Below are positions 26,857-34,186 of a stretch of 34,186 nucleotides of DNA, in pieces. The number at the start of each line of letters is the position of its first letter. The first letter of the stretch is position 1. Source of the stretch: Gammaproteobacteria bacterium (GTDB lineage: Bacteria; Pseudomonadota; Gammaproteobacteria; Pseudomonadales; Azotimanducaceae); the NCBI GenBank assembly GCA_021773555.1, contig JAJFKA010000140.1, forward strand, positions 1 through 34,186. The letters are read 5' to 3'. The translations under genes were made by a program, and so were the position numbers. Under the pieces are notes generated by a model. The model was not told where the DNA came from. It did no database searches and saw nothing but the letters and a program-made list of their open reading frames with translations.

Positions 26857-27447
26857 TTAGGCGAGTGTTCGCAGGGCCTGCTTGATCAATGATTCAACAT
26901 CGGCATCCGCCGACTCAACAAGCGACAGGGCACGCGCCGCGTCCTGTGGTTTGAATCCAAGCTGAACCAGTGCCGACTCGGCATCCGCCAGCGTATCGCC
27001 AGGTAAACTACCCGCGCGATTGTTATAGCCGATTTCGACCTCCCACGCTGGCAATTTATTACTCATTTCCACAATAAGGCGCTCGGCCATCACTTTGCCA
27101 ACTCCAGGGATTGCATTCAGGGTCTTGACGTCCTTTTCCCTGACGCAGCGTATAAACGATCCGGTTTCCACGCTCGACAGAATCGCCACCGCCACCCGCG
27201 GGCCAACCTTGTTGACCTTGATCAACAACCGAAACAGTTCTCTTTCCCTCGAACTGTGAAAGCCATATAAAAGTTGAGCGTCCTCGCGGACCACCATGTG
27301 CGTGTGCAAGGTGACCAGTCCATCGACTTTCGGCAAGTGCTCGAAGGTGCTGCCTGGAATCTCCATTTCATATGCCACACCGCCGACATCAACCAGCACG
27401 AAGTCAGTTGTTTTTTCAAGTAACCTGCCAGTGATCCGACCGATCAT
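26857..27447 (-). CDS. ruvA: Holliday junction branch migration protein RuvA
   Basis: A 196-residue Holliday-junction-binding subunit of RuvAB. The N-terminal OB domain begins [12 protein letters not shown]. Two helix-hairpin-helix motifs follow ([19 protein letters not shown] near residue 75, [19 protein letters not shown] near 110). The C-terminal domain III that touches RuvB is present (about 145-196). The start overlaps the ruvC stop (ATGA), indicating coupled translation of the resolvasome. Length is within one or two percent of E. coli RuvA (203). Confidence 0.95.
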   Translation of the reverse strand: MIGRITGRLLEKTTDFVLVDVGGVAYEMEIPGSTFEHLPKVDGLVTLHTHMVVREDAQLLYGFHSSRERELFRLLIKVNKVGPRVAVAILSSVETGSFIRCVREKDVKTLNAIPGVGKVMAERLIVEMSNKLPAWEVEIGYNNRAGSLPGDTLADAESALVQLGFKPQDAARALSLVESADADVESLIKQALRTLA

Positions 27448-27983
27448 TGATCCACTTCCTTGATGCGTCCGCGCGAAAACGAACGCGGAGATAATCCGCC
27501 CAGCTTGCCCAGATTGTGCCGGGTTTGTGCGTGGGTCAGCGCGATGGCGAGTGCATCCGCTGCGTCAGACTGAGGACTTGCCTTGAGTCCGAGCAATACC
27601 TGCACCATATGCTGAACCTGATCCTTACTGGCAGCACCAGTACCCACCACAGCCTGTTTTACTTTTCGCGCCTCATATTCGAATACGGGTAAGCCCGCAT
27701 TGACCCCAGCAACAATGGCAACCCCTCGCGCATGACCAAGCTTGAGCGCGGACTGCGCACTGCGCGCCATAAAGATCTGCTCGATTGCAAATTCCTCAGG
27801 AGAAAACTCAAGGATGATGCTGGAGACCCCAGCGAAAATTTCGGCGAGTCTATCCGGAAGCGTCGAGCTTGAAGCAGTGCGTATGCAACCGCTGGTGATG
27901 TATTCCTGCCGGGTGCCGGAGGCGGAAACAATGCCATACCCGGTAATCCTGGAACCTGGATCGATTCCCAAAATGAGCGCCAT
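27444..27983 (-). CDS. ruvC: Holliday junction resolvase RuvC
   Basis: A 179-residue RNase-H-fold endonuclease that cuts Holliday junctions symmetrically. The four acidic catalytic residues align as Asp8 ([13 protein letters not shown]), Glu68 (AIEQIF), Asp140 and Asp143 ([10 protein letters not shown]). Length is close to E. coli RuvC (173). It overlaps ruvA by four bases and lies 72 bases behind yebC, a conserved arrangement. I searched the 72-base leader for CTG-N10-CAG and found none, so no direct SOS control is visible here. Confidence 0.96.
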   Translation of the reverse strand: MALILGIDPGSRITGYGIVSASGTRQEYITSGCIRTASSSTLPDRLAEIFAGVSSIILEFSPEEFAIEQIFMARSAQSALKLGHARGVAIVAGVNAGLPVFEYEARKVKQAVVGTGAASKDQVQHMVQVLLGLKASPQSDAADALAIALTHAQTRHNLGKLGGLSPRSFSRGRIKEVDQ

Positions 27984-28055
27984 AGAAACTTGAAGTTAGT
28001 GAAGCAGTCGAACAGTTTAGCATACCGATTAGATTAGCAGACCAGGTGAACTCGC

Positions 28056-28796
28056 TTACTCTGGCTCGAAGTCATCCGGAAAATTTGCATTGGTATACAC
28101 ACTGGTGACGTCATCCAGGTCCTCGAGTTGATTGAGCAATCCCAACACCTTATCCGCCGTATCACCATCAACATCGCTATAGTTTTGAGGCACCATCGAC
28201 AACTCTGCCTGATCAGGCTCAAAACCTCTGTCAATCAACGCATCCTTGACCTTGAGGAAATCATCCGGCGCGGTGATTACCTCAACGCCGCCGTCTTCGT
28301 CTGCCAGTACATCTTCAGCTCCGACCTCGATCGCGATCTCGACAACAGCATCCTCATCGGTGCCTGCAGGAAATTGAATTTGCCCTTTTTTATCGAACAG
28401 GTAGGCAACCGAGCCATCAGTTCCGAGATTGCCTCCGGCACGTGTAAAGGCATGGCGTACTTCCGCTACCGTCCGGTTACGGTTGTCCGTCATGGTTTCA
28501 ACAAGCAAGGCTACTCCGCCAGGACCATAGCCTTCGTAGGTCATCGCTATCAGGTCAGCACCGTCCTGGCCACCGGCACCGCGAGCAATGGCACGCTCCA
28601 TCGTATCCTTGGGCATCTGCGCTGCTTTCGCCTTATCGACTACCGTGCGCAGACCTGGATTATCCTCCAGGTTGCCACCGCCATCTCTGGCGGCAACGGT
28701 CAGTTCCCTGATCAGCTTGGTAAAAGCCTTGGCGCGCTTTGCATCCTGGCCCGCCTTGCGATGTTTGATGTTGCTCCATTTGCTGTGTCCAGCCAT
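28056..28796 (-). CDS. yebC: YebC/PmpR-family regulatory protein
   Basis: A 246-residue protein with the invariant start MAGHSKWSNIKHRKAGQDAKR and the TYEGYGPGGVA segment near residue 85. Members have been described as DNA-binding regulators and, more recently, as ribosome-associated factors helping translation of difficult sequences such as proline stretches. Three-domain length (240-250) is typical. GGAGG lies four bases before the ATG. It is located between aspS and ruvC, the standard gammaproteobacterial order. Confidence 0.95.
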   Translation of the reverse strand: MAGHSKWSNIKHRKAGQDAKRAKAFTKLIRELTVAARDGGGNLEDNPGLRTVVDKAKAAQMPKDTMERAIARGAGGQDGADLIAMTYEGYGPGGVALLVETMTDNRNRTVAEVRHAFTRAGGNLGTDGSVAYLFDKKGQIQFPAGTDEDAVVEIAIEVGAEDVLADEDGGVEVITAPDDFLKVKDALIDRGFEPDQAELSMVPQNYSDVDGDTADKVLGLLNQLEDLDDVTSVYTNANFPDDFEPE

Positions 28797-28837
28797 GGGA
28801 CCTCCGAGATTACCTGGTTGCCAAGGTGGATCTTAAC

Positions 28838-30601
28838 TCAGACCTTTTTCCTGATCGCAATGCCCAGGTCATGCAGTTGCTCAGCATCCACCTCAGCAGG
28901 TGCTGCGGTCAACAGACATTGCGATGTCTGGGTTTTTGGAAACGCAATCACGTCCCGAATCGCATCGGAACCTGCGAGTATCATAATCAGTCGATCAAGC
29001 CCCAGTGCGATGCCACCATGAGGTGGGGCACCAAAACCAAGCGCATCCAACAGAAAACCAAATTTCATCTGCGCTTCGTTATCGGACAGCTTTAATACCC
29101 TGAAAATAGCGCGCTGCAATTCCGACTTGTGGATACGAATAGACCCGCCGCCGACCTCATTGCCGTTGATCACAATGTCATACGCCTTTGAGAGTGCAGC
29201 GCCGGGGTCAGCTTCAATTTCATCCACCGTGCCCAGCGGGTGCGTGAACGGATGATGGATGGCGGTCCAGCCACCATTGGCAGTAGGTTCGAACATTGGA
29301 AAGTCGACAACCCAGCAGCCTGCCCAGGGTCGCTCATAAAGGTCAAGATCTTCTGCCAGTTTACAACGCAGAGCACCCATTGAATCGTTTACAACGTTGG
29401 CCTTGTCCGCGCCGAAGAAAATGATGTCTTTATCCCTGGCATCAACCCGTTCGAGGATGCTTAATACCACTTCATCGGGTAAAAATTTAAGGATCGGGGA
29501 TTGCAGTCCGGCAACCCCGGCAGCGACGTCATTCACCCTGATGTACGCTAATCCCCGGGCGCCGTAGATGCCGACAAATCGCGTATAGTCATCAATATTC
29601 TTACGACTCAGGCGATCGCCCTCACCTAGTTTCAGGGCAACCACGCGCGATCCCGGGTCGTTTGCAGGTTCGCTGAACACTTTAAATTCCACCGACTGCA
29701 TCAGATCTGCAACATCTGTGAGCGGCAGATCAAAACGTAGATCCGGGCGATCACTGCCATAGGATTTCATTGCCTCAGCGTAGGTGAGTACGGGGATTTC
29801 TCCGAGGTCAACATCAATAAGCGTCATAAACAGCTGACGCAGCATATCCTCAGTCAGGGACATAATGTCCTGTTCGTTCATAAAGGAAGTTTCGATATCA
29901 ATCTGGGTGAACTCAGGCTGCCGGTCCGCGCGCAGATCTTCATCCCGAAAACATCGAGCCACCTGATAGTATCGGTCGAAACCCGACACCATCAACAACT
30001 GCTTAAAAATTTGCGGAGACTGTGGCAAGGCAAAAAAGCTGCCCGGATACATTCGTGATGGCACCAGATAGTCTCGCGCACCTTCCGGCGTCGCTTTCGT
30101 CAGAATCGGCGTTTCGATGTCTACAAATTCTCTGGTCTCGAGATAACTTCGAATAAAGTGCGTGGCGGCGGAACGTAACCTGATCCGCTGCTGCATTTCC
30201 GGTCTGCGCAGGTCTATATAACGATATTTGAGGCGGATGTCGTCACCTGCCTCAGAGTATTCATCCAACTGGAAGGGAGGCGTTTGGGCCGCATTGAGAA
30301 TGTCCAGTTCCTTACCCAGCACCTCAATCGTACCTGTCGCCATCTTCGGATTAATCGCAGCCGCATCCCTGGCTCTGACACGCCCTTTAATATTCAGCAC
30401 AAACTCATTTCTAACCTGATCTGCCAGAGCGAAACTTTCCGCGGTATCCGGGTCGAATACGACCTGAATGATACCCGTATGATCCCGGACATCGAGAAAG
30501 ATAACGCCGCCATGATCCCGGCGCCTGTGAACCCAGCCACAAAGAGATACCTCATCACTGATATGAGTATCTGTCAGTTGGCCACAATAGTGGCTCCGCA
30601 T
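28838..30601 (-). CDS. aspS: Aspartate--tRNA ligase
   Basis: A 587-residue class IIb aminoacyl-tRNA synthetase. The N-terminal OB-fold anticodon-binding domain covers about residues 1-110. The catalytic core has motif 2 [18 protein letters not shown] (about 217-234) and motif 3 [13 protein letters not shown] near residue 540. A bacterial GAD insertion lies between (about 290-415). Length matches bacterial AspRS (about 590). GGGG precedes the ATG. Whether it also charges tRNA-Asn (non-discriminating type) cannot be decided without the rest of the genome. It follows fmdB after 97 bases and precedes yebC by 41. Confidence 0.97.
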   Translation of the reverse strand: MRSHYCGQLTDTHISDEVSLCGWVHRRRDHGGVIFLDVRDHTGIIQVVFDPDTAESFALADQVRNEFVLNIKGRVRARDAAAINPKMATGTIEVLGKELDILNAAQTPPFQLDEYSEAGDDIRLKYRYIDLRRPEMQQRIRLRSAATHFIRSYLETREFVDIETPILTKATPEGARDYLVPSRMYPGSFFALPQSPQIFKQLLMVSGFDRYYQVARCFRDEDLRADRQPEFTQIDIETSFMNEQDIMSLTEDMLRQLFMTLIDVDLGEIPVLTYAEAMKSYGSDRPDLRFDLPLTDVADLMQSVEFKVFSEPANDPGSRVVALKLGEGDRLSRKNIDDYTRFVGIYGARGLAYIRVNDVAAGVAGLQSPILKFLPDEVVLSILERVDARDKDIIFFGADKANVVNDSMGALRCKLAEDLDLYERPWAGCWVVDFPMFEPTANGGWTAIHHPFTHPLGTVDEIEADPGAALSKAYDIVINGNEVGGGSIRIHKSELQRAIFRVLKLSDNEAQMKFGFLLDALGFGAPPHGGIALGLDRLIMILAGSDAIRDVIAFPKTQTSQCLLTAAPAEVDAEQLHDLGIAIRKKV

Positions 30602-30698
30602 TGTAATTACCCCTGAAACGTATTTTTTTGGAACGGTCAGCAGGACGTTGGACCCATTTAACTCTTAACAAAGTCCGTTATGAGTCCTTGTCACAAAT

Positions 30699-31298
30699 TT
30701 ATGAACCACGGCCCGTCTTTGTAGAACTGGTGCTACCGGACGATCCGCTGTTGCTGCTTTTCGAGGCCCCGCTGTCGCTTTTTGAAGACCCGCCGTCACG
30801 CTTCGAAGAGCCTCCGTCGCTTTTTGAAGACCCGCCATCGCCTTTTGGCGAACTCCCGCTGGAGCTAATCGAGCTGCCGCCATCGCTGCTTCCGGACGAA
30901 GTCTTGTCACTGCTACCTGAAGAACCGCTGTCTCTACCTGAAGAACCGCTGTCTCTACCTGAAGAACCGCTGTCTCTACCTGAAGAACCGCTGTCGGCAC
31001 CTGAAGAACCGCTGTCGGCACTACTACCGGAACCACTGTTGTCGCTGCTACCGGAGGCACCGTCAGCGCTTTTTGAACCGGAGTCCGAGTCTCCGCCCAG
31101 CAGGTTTCGCTTCTTGCCGTCTTTGAAATCAGTCTCATACCAGCCACTCCCCTTGAGGCGGAACATGGCTGCAGAAACGAGTTTGCGCAATTCCGGCTGA
31201 GCGCAAGCTGGACAATCCGTTAATTTGTCATCACTCAATTTCTGGAGTTTCTCGAATTTATGACCACAATCATCGCACTGGTATTCGTAAATCGGCAT
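30699..31298 (-). CDS. FmdB-family zinc ribbon protein with long Ser/Gly/Asp tail
   Basis: A 199-residue protein whose first 60 residues are a FmdB regulatory domain: MPIYEYQCDDCGHKFE start, zinc ribbon Cys8, Cys11, Cys29 and Cys32, and the conserved GSGWYETDFK. Residues about 65-199 are low complexity, with a DSGSSGR heptad repeated about four times, then GGSSKSD-type heptads. Most FmdB proteins are 70-110 residues, so the tail is much expanded. It is encoded by two arrays of 21-bp repeats. FmdB genes next to aspS are common in gammaproteobacteria and function is poorly defined. TATAAT at 31335-31340 fits a promoter. The tail is probably disordered. Confidence 0.88.
   Translation of the reverse strand: MPIYEYQCDDCGHKFEKLQKLSDDKLTDCPACAQPELRKLVSAAMFRLKGSGWYETDFKDGKKRNLLGGDSDSGSKSADGASGSSDNSGSGSSADSGSSGADSGSSGRDSGSSGRDSGSSGRDSGSSGSSDKTSSGSSDGGSSISSSGSSPKGDGGSSKSDGGSSKRDGGSSKSDSGASKSSNSGSSGSTSSTKTGRGS
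30766..31017. repeat. 21-bp tandem repeats inside the fmdB-like gene
   Basis: Five consecutive 21-bp units (consensus plus strand CTACCTGAAGAACCGCTGTCT, shown here as one 21-base unit split CTACCTGAAG AACCGCTGTC T) run from 30913 to 31017; the first three are identical and the last two diverge at their ends. A second, more degenerate 21-bp family (core TTTTTGAAGACCCGCC) occupies about 30766-30850. Each unit encodes one heptad, so copy changes keep the reading frame. Confidence 0.8.
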
Positions 31299-31334
31299 AT
31301 CGGGATTCTAACTTTGGTATTAGAGCGGGCGCGA

Positions 31335-31340
31335 ATTATA
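31335..31340 (-). promoter_or_regulatory. Putative -10 element of the fmdB-like gene
   Basis: On the minus strand a perfect TATAAT lies 36 bases upstream of the ATG at 31298, giving a leader of about 30 bases. The -35 region is weak. This is probably the main promoter for the fmdB-aspS and possibly downstream genes. Confidence 0.45.
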
Positions 31341-31441
31341 CCTAAACACAACAAAAGGCGACACTAATACTCTAATCTCTCTTTCTGCCTGGAAAAGACC
31401 TGTAAACAAGGGCGATTAAAGCAAAAAACAGACACAATGAC

Positions 31442-31470
31442 TTGCGAGGTATGAGCCAATCATATATAAA
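31442..31470 (+). promoter_or_regulatory. Putative sigma70 promoter of the HU-like gene
   Basis: TTGCGA (31442-31447) and TATAAA (31465-31470) are spaced by 17 bases, with four of six and five of six matches to the sigma70 consensus. The start would be near 31477, leaving a leader of about 155 bases before the ATG at 31632, long enough for post-transcriptional control. Confidence 0.5.
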
Positions 31471-31631
31471 AGGCACCACCAAATGGGAGGGTAAAATCAT
31501 CTGTTTTTCAGGTACTTTTTCACACTTTCTTTTGAAGGATGTTATCCGGACTGACCAGTTGTTTTCGAACTCAAGCTCACCAGGGTAATACTCCAAATTC
31601 ATTCTCATTGCTAAGAAATAAGGATCAACGA

Positions 31632-32009
31632 ATGGCTGCAAAAAAGGCGAAAGCCAAGAACAAAACTGCCGCACCACCGGCGAAGAAGTTGACGGCTATC
31701 AAGGATAAGTACACTAAAAGTGCAATTCTTGCGGAAATTTCTGACAACACAGACCTCTCCAAGAAGCAGGTCGGTGCTGTGCTTGACCAGCTTTCTAACC
31801 TGATCGAAAGACATGTTAAGAAAGGTGGCGCTGGCGAGTTTACTTTGCCTGGTCTGTTAAAGATCAAAACCGTGAAAAAGCCTGCACGTAAAGCTCGAAA
31901 AGGCGTACCGAACCCATTTCGTCCGGGTGAGGTGATGGACATCGCGGCCAAGCCTGCAAGCACAAAAATCAAAGTGCTGCCCTTGAAAGGTCTTAAAGAA
32001 TTCGTTTAA
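31632..32009 (+). CDS. HU-family DNA-binding protein with Lys/Ala-rich N-terminus
   Basis: A 125-residue HU/IHF-fold protein. About 20 Lys/Ala/Pro-rich residues precede the HU core (YTKSAILAEISDNTDLSKKQ). GGAGEFTLPGLLKIKTVKK forms the beta sheet and VPNPFRPGEVMDIAAKPA the DNA-clasping arm, with the Pro expected to intercalate. The core ends KVLPLKGLKEFV. It is longer than E. coli HU (90), because of the basic N-terminal extension. Start ATG 31632 has AAGGA about nine bases upstream; frames open further upstream lack family resemblance. It is a single-gene unit closed by a strong terminator. Likely a nucleoid-associated, probably abundant protein. Confidence 0.9.
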   Translation: MAAKKAKAKNKTAAPPAKKLTAIKDKYTKSAILAEISDNTDLSKKQVGAVLDQLSNLIERHVKKGGAGEFTLPGLLKIKTVKKPARKARKGVPNPFRPGEVMDIAAKPASTKIKVLPLKGLKEFV

Positions 32010-32029
32010 TTCCTTAAGTGATAGATCAA

Positions 32030-32056
32030 GGGCCGCGTACGCGGCCCTTTTTATTT
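32030..32056 (+). terminator. Rho-independent terminator after the HU-like gene
   Basis: A perfect 18-base palindrome, GGGCCGCGTACGCGGCCC (32030-32047), is followed by TTTTTATTT. The hairpin would have a seven-base stem with a four-base loop, all GC-rich. It lies 20 bases past the stop codon. Reading leftward there is no comparable T-run, so it does not serve the converging GFA gene equally well. Confidence 0.92.
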
Positions 32057-32437
32057 GGGCTGACTGAGCGCCGAGAGCGCTGCTGCGTTATCTTCCCAAT
32101 TCTGCCCGTCGAATAGATCGACATCGACGCGCACAAAAGTTTCCGGACTGACACAGCGGTAATTAATGCTGACGCCATCGGGATTCGAACGAGGAACATA
32201 GAACGATTTGATGCCGCAATTTCCACAAAAAGTATGTCTGGCAACGCCCGAATTGAATGTATAGGTAAGCGGTTCTCCATGCGTCAGGTGAAATGCTTCG
32301 GTCGGAATGATCAAATGCAGGTGGTCGGTCATTGAACAGATGGAACAGTTACAGCGATAGACGGTGACGACCTCAGGTGCTTCAAATTGAAACCGGATGG
32401 CGCCACAATGACAACCGCCTGAATGCATAGTGTTCAC
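32051..32437 (-). CDS. GFA-family (CENP-V/GFA domain) zinc protein
   Basis: A 128-residue protein with the cysteine pattern of the glutathione-dependent formaldehyde-activating family: Cys9 and Cys11 (GGCHCGAIRF), Cys29, Cys31 and Cys34 (RCNCSIC), and Cys71/Cys74 (CGNCGI), likely binding two zinc ions. SYV-like core around FYVPRSNPDGVSINYRC is typical. Only some members act on S-hydroxymethylglutathione; most have unknown substrates. The GTG at 32437 is chosen because AAGGAG lies seven bases upstream; an ATG nine bases later has poor spacing. The stop overlaps the T-run of the HU terminator. It is divergent from proS. Confidence 0.88.
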   Translation of the reverse strand: MNTMHSGGCHCGAIRFQFEAPEVVTVYRCNCSICSMTDHLHLIIPTEAFHLTHGEPLTYTFNSGVARHTFCGNCGIKSFYVPRSNPDGVSINYRCVSPETFVRVDVDLFDGQNWEDNAAALSALSQPK

Positions 32438-32520
32438 GGATCTGCTCCTTAAATTGCCAGGCCTTTAATCGTTAACTAAACTCACCAAGATTATCAACCG
32501 GGAAATAAATTAGCATCATT

Positions 32521-34186
32521 ATGAGAGCATCACGCTACACAATTGCAACCCTGAAAGAAACGCCTGCTGATGCAGAGGTTATCAGTCACCAGCTTCTGAT
32601 TCGCGCAGGGTTTATCCGCAAGCTTGCGTCCGGAATTTACAGCTGGATGCCGATGGGTCTGCGAGTCCTGCAAAAAGTCGAGGCGATCATTCGAGCGGAA
32701 ATGAATCTCGCCGGTGCTCAGGAAGTAATGATGCCCGTCGTCCAGCCCGCTGAACTGTGGCAGGAATCCGGACGTTGGAATCAGTATGACGAGGGCCTGT
32801 TGCTCAAATTCAGCGATCGCCACCAGCGAGATTTCTGCTTTGGACCAACCCATGAGGAAGTCATCACCGACCTCGCCAGAAATGAATTACGCAGCCACAA
32901 ACAATTGCCGGTGACGTTTTATCAGATCCAGACCAAATTCCGGGATGAAACCAGACCACGTTTTGGTGTCCTGCGCGCACGCGAGTTCCTTATGAAAGAC
33001 GCGTACTCTTTCCATATGGACGAGGAAAGTCTGACAGAGACCTACGAACTCATGCACGACACCTACTCAAAAATTCTGGATCGTATGCAACTGAACTTCA
33101 GGCCAGTGCTCGCAGACTCCGGCAGCATTGGCGGTAGTGCATCCATGGAATTTCATGTGCTCGCCGATTCCGGTGAGGATAAAATCGCGTTCAGTACGCA
33201 AAGTGCTTATGCCGCCAATATTGAAATGGCAGAAGCCCTTGCCCCGCCAACGGATACGAGCGAACCAATGGACCTGCAAGAGGTTGCAACCCCAGGCGTT
33301 CGAACCATTGACGCGGTCGCTGAGTTACTAAAGGTGCCTGCCACCGCTACAGTCAAGACGCTTATTGTGAAGGGGGAAGACCAGCCGCTGGTCGCTCTCG
33401 TACTGCGAGGGGATCACCAGCTCAACCCATTGAAGGCAGCCCGGATCGAAGGCATCAGTTCGCCATTGCAGATGGCTACCGATGCAGCGATTCGGCAGGC
33501 CATTAACTGCAGTGTGGGCTCAATTGGTCCTGCCGGACTCAGCATGCCGATTTTTATCGATCGAAGTGCCGCCGCGCTGGCCAATTTTGTCTGCGGCGCA
33601 AACAAGGACGGGGTCCATTTCACCAACGTCAACTGGAACCGGGATGCAACGGCGACTGAAGTCGTTGATCTAAGAGATGTGGTCGAGGGTGATCCAAGCC
33701 CGGATGGAGAAGGCGTCCTGCAATTCAAGCGTGGTATCGAGGTCGGTCATATATTCCAATTGGGTAAAAAGTATTCAGAACCGATGGGTGCAACTGTACT
33801 GGACGAGAACGGTCAGTCAGTAACGATGACTATGGGTTGTTATGGCATGGGCGTATCCAGACTGGTGGGTGCGGCCATCGAGCAATTTCATGATGACAAG
33901 GGCATCATCTGGCCAACGACGATTGCCCCGTTTCAGGTTGTATTGATCCCTATCAATGCACACAAATCAGCTGAGGTTGCCAGCGCTTCCGAGCAGCTCT
34001 ACCTGGAATTGCTCGAAGCAGGAATCGAGGTCCTGATTGATGATCGAGAGGGCCATCGTCCAGGCGCAAAGTTTGCTGACGCGGAACTGATCGGCATTCC
34101 CCATCGACTCGTCGTTGGCGAGCGAAGCCTTGGCAACGGAATGGTCGAATACGTAAAACGCAGCACCGGTGAATCGACAGACTTAC
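32521..34186 (+). CDS. proS: Proline--tRNA ligase, 3' end cut by window
   Basis: A class II prolyl-tRNA synthetase; 555 codons are visible and the frame is still open at the window edge, so about 15-20 residues are missing compared with E. coli ProS (572). The N-terminal [20 protein letters not shown] is typical. Motif 1 lies in [16 protein letters not shown], motif 2 is [20 protein letters not shown] (about 140-160), and motif 3 is [17 protein letters not shown] (about 438-454). The bacterial insertion domain (about 225-390), which edits Ala-tRNA-Pro, is present. No Shine-Dalgarno is visible; TAGCAT or TAAATT just upstream could be -10 elements for a very short leader. It is divergent from the GFA gene. 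Confidence 0.96.
   Translation, partial: MRASRYTIATLKETPADAEVISHQLLIRAGFIRKLASGIYSWMPMGLRVLQKVEAIIRAEMNLAGAQEVMMPVVQPAELWQESGRWNQYDEGLLLKFSDRHQRDFCFGPTHEEVITDLARNELRSHKQLPVTFYQIQTKFRDETRPRFGVLRAREFLMKDAYSFHMDEESLTETYELMHDTYSKILDRMQLNFRPVLADSGSIGGSASMEFHVLADSGEDKIAFSTQSAYAANIEMAEALAPPTDTSEPMDLQEVATPGVRTIDAVAELLKVPATATVKTLIVKGEDQPLVALVLRGDHQLNPLKAARIEGISSPLQMATDAAIRQAINCSVGSIGPAGLSMPIFIDRSAAALANFVCGANKDGVHFTNVNWNRDATATEVVDLRDVVEGDPSPDGEGVLQFKRGIEVGHIFQLGKKYSEPMGATVLDENGQSVTMTMGCYGMGVSRLVGAAIEQFHDDKGIIWPTTIAPFQVVLIPINAHKSAEVASASEQLYLELLEAGIEVLIDDREGHRPGAKFADAELIGIPHRLVVGERSLGNGMVEYVKRSTGESTDL

Larger units (their letters stand above)
31299..31631. other. 333-bp divergent region between the fmdB-like and HU-like genes
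   Basis: This AT-rich stretch holds promoters for both neighbours. A minus-strand frame (31372-31677) overlaps the HU start and its product resembles nothing known. A 46-codon plus-strand frame at 31451 has no proper ribosome site. Neither is called. No RNA gene or terminator is recognised. Confidence 0.5.

Noticed and set aside
27984-28055. LexA box before ruvC
   Set aside because: No CTG-N10-CAG on either strand in the 72-base gap.
28128-29021. 297-codon plus-strand frame opposite yebC and the aspS end
   Set aside because: Shadow of two well-conserved genes; product resembles nothing and spans a gene junction.
30665-31147. 160-codon second minus-strand frame inside the fmdB-like gene
   Set aside because: Same repeat effect; the zinc-ribbon frame is clearly the coding one.
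30628-31200. 190-codon plus-strand frame opposite the fmdB-like gene, Pro/Leu/Glu-rich
   Set aside because: It mirrors the 21-bp repeats of the real minus-strand gene; repeats in units of three keep all frames open.
31372-31677. 101-codon minus-strand frame in the fmdB/HU gap
   Set aside because: Starts inside the HU-like gene and has no family match or ribosome site; region looks like a promoter.

Overview
The window looks like a gammaproteobacterial chromosome segment of moderate GC content. The strongest clue is the block from about 19479 to 31298 (minus strand): fmdB-aspS-yebC-ruvC-ruvA-ruvB-tolQ-tolR-tolA-tolB-pal-cpoB-queE-queC. This order matches the Pseudomonas-type arrangement (recalled as roughly PA0962-PA0976), except that ybgC, normally between ruvB and tolQ, is missing. 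I cannot name genus or species from the sequence alone.

Layout. Positions 1-239 hold no convincing gene. At 273-2281 lie a GcvA/LysR-type regulator and a zinc alcohol dehydrogenase (plus strand). At 2450-4402 (minus) is topoisomerase III, with a near-consensus LexA box just upstream of its start. From 4558 to 19414 runs an accessory catabolic region. A luciferase-like (LLM) oxidoreductase of the Rv3520c type points left. A 405-bp divergent control region carries direct repeats. A long plus-strand operon then runs from 5968 to 17108: dienelactone-hydrolase-like protein, molybdenum hydroxylase large subunit, a second LLM protein, CNT nucleoside-type transporter, BisC-like molybdoenzyme, SDR, a possible 29-residue ORF, SDR, Baeyer-Villiger monooxygenase. 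A converging minus-strand unit follows: LLM protein (TIGR03620-like), class II aldolase, SDR. From 19479 on the content is housekeeping. The right end holds an HU-like DNA-binding protein with a clear terminator, a GFA-family zinc protein and the start of proS, cut off by the window edge.

How the genes may work together. The accessory region combines alcohol and ketone oxidoreductases (ADH, three SDRs), a Baeyer-Villiger enzyme (ketone to ester or lactone), an alpha/beta hydrolase able to open lactones, an aldolase, two molybdoenzymes, three flavin/F420-type oxidoreductases and one importer. This is the tool set expected for breaking down an oxygenated cyclic compound, but the substrate cannot be read from the sequence. 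The housekeeping block covers aspartyl-tRNA charging, Holliday-junction processing, the Tol-Pal envelope complex and queuosine precursor synthesis.

The most notable observations are the SOS-like operator at topB, the unusually composed catabolic operon with a lone molybdenum-hydroxylase subunit, the loss of ybgC with a ruvB/tolQ stop-start overlap, and the repeat-expanded tail of the FmdB protein.
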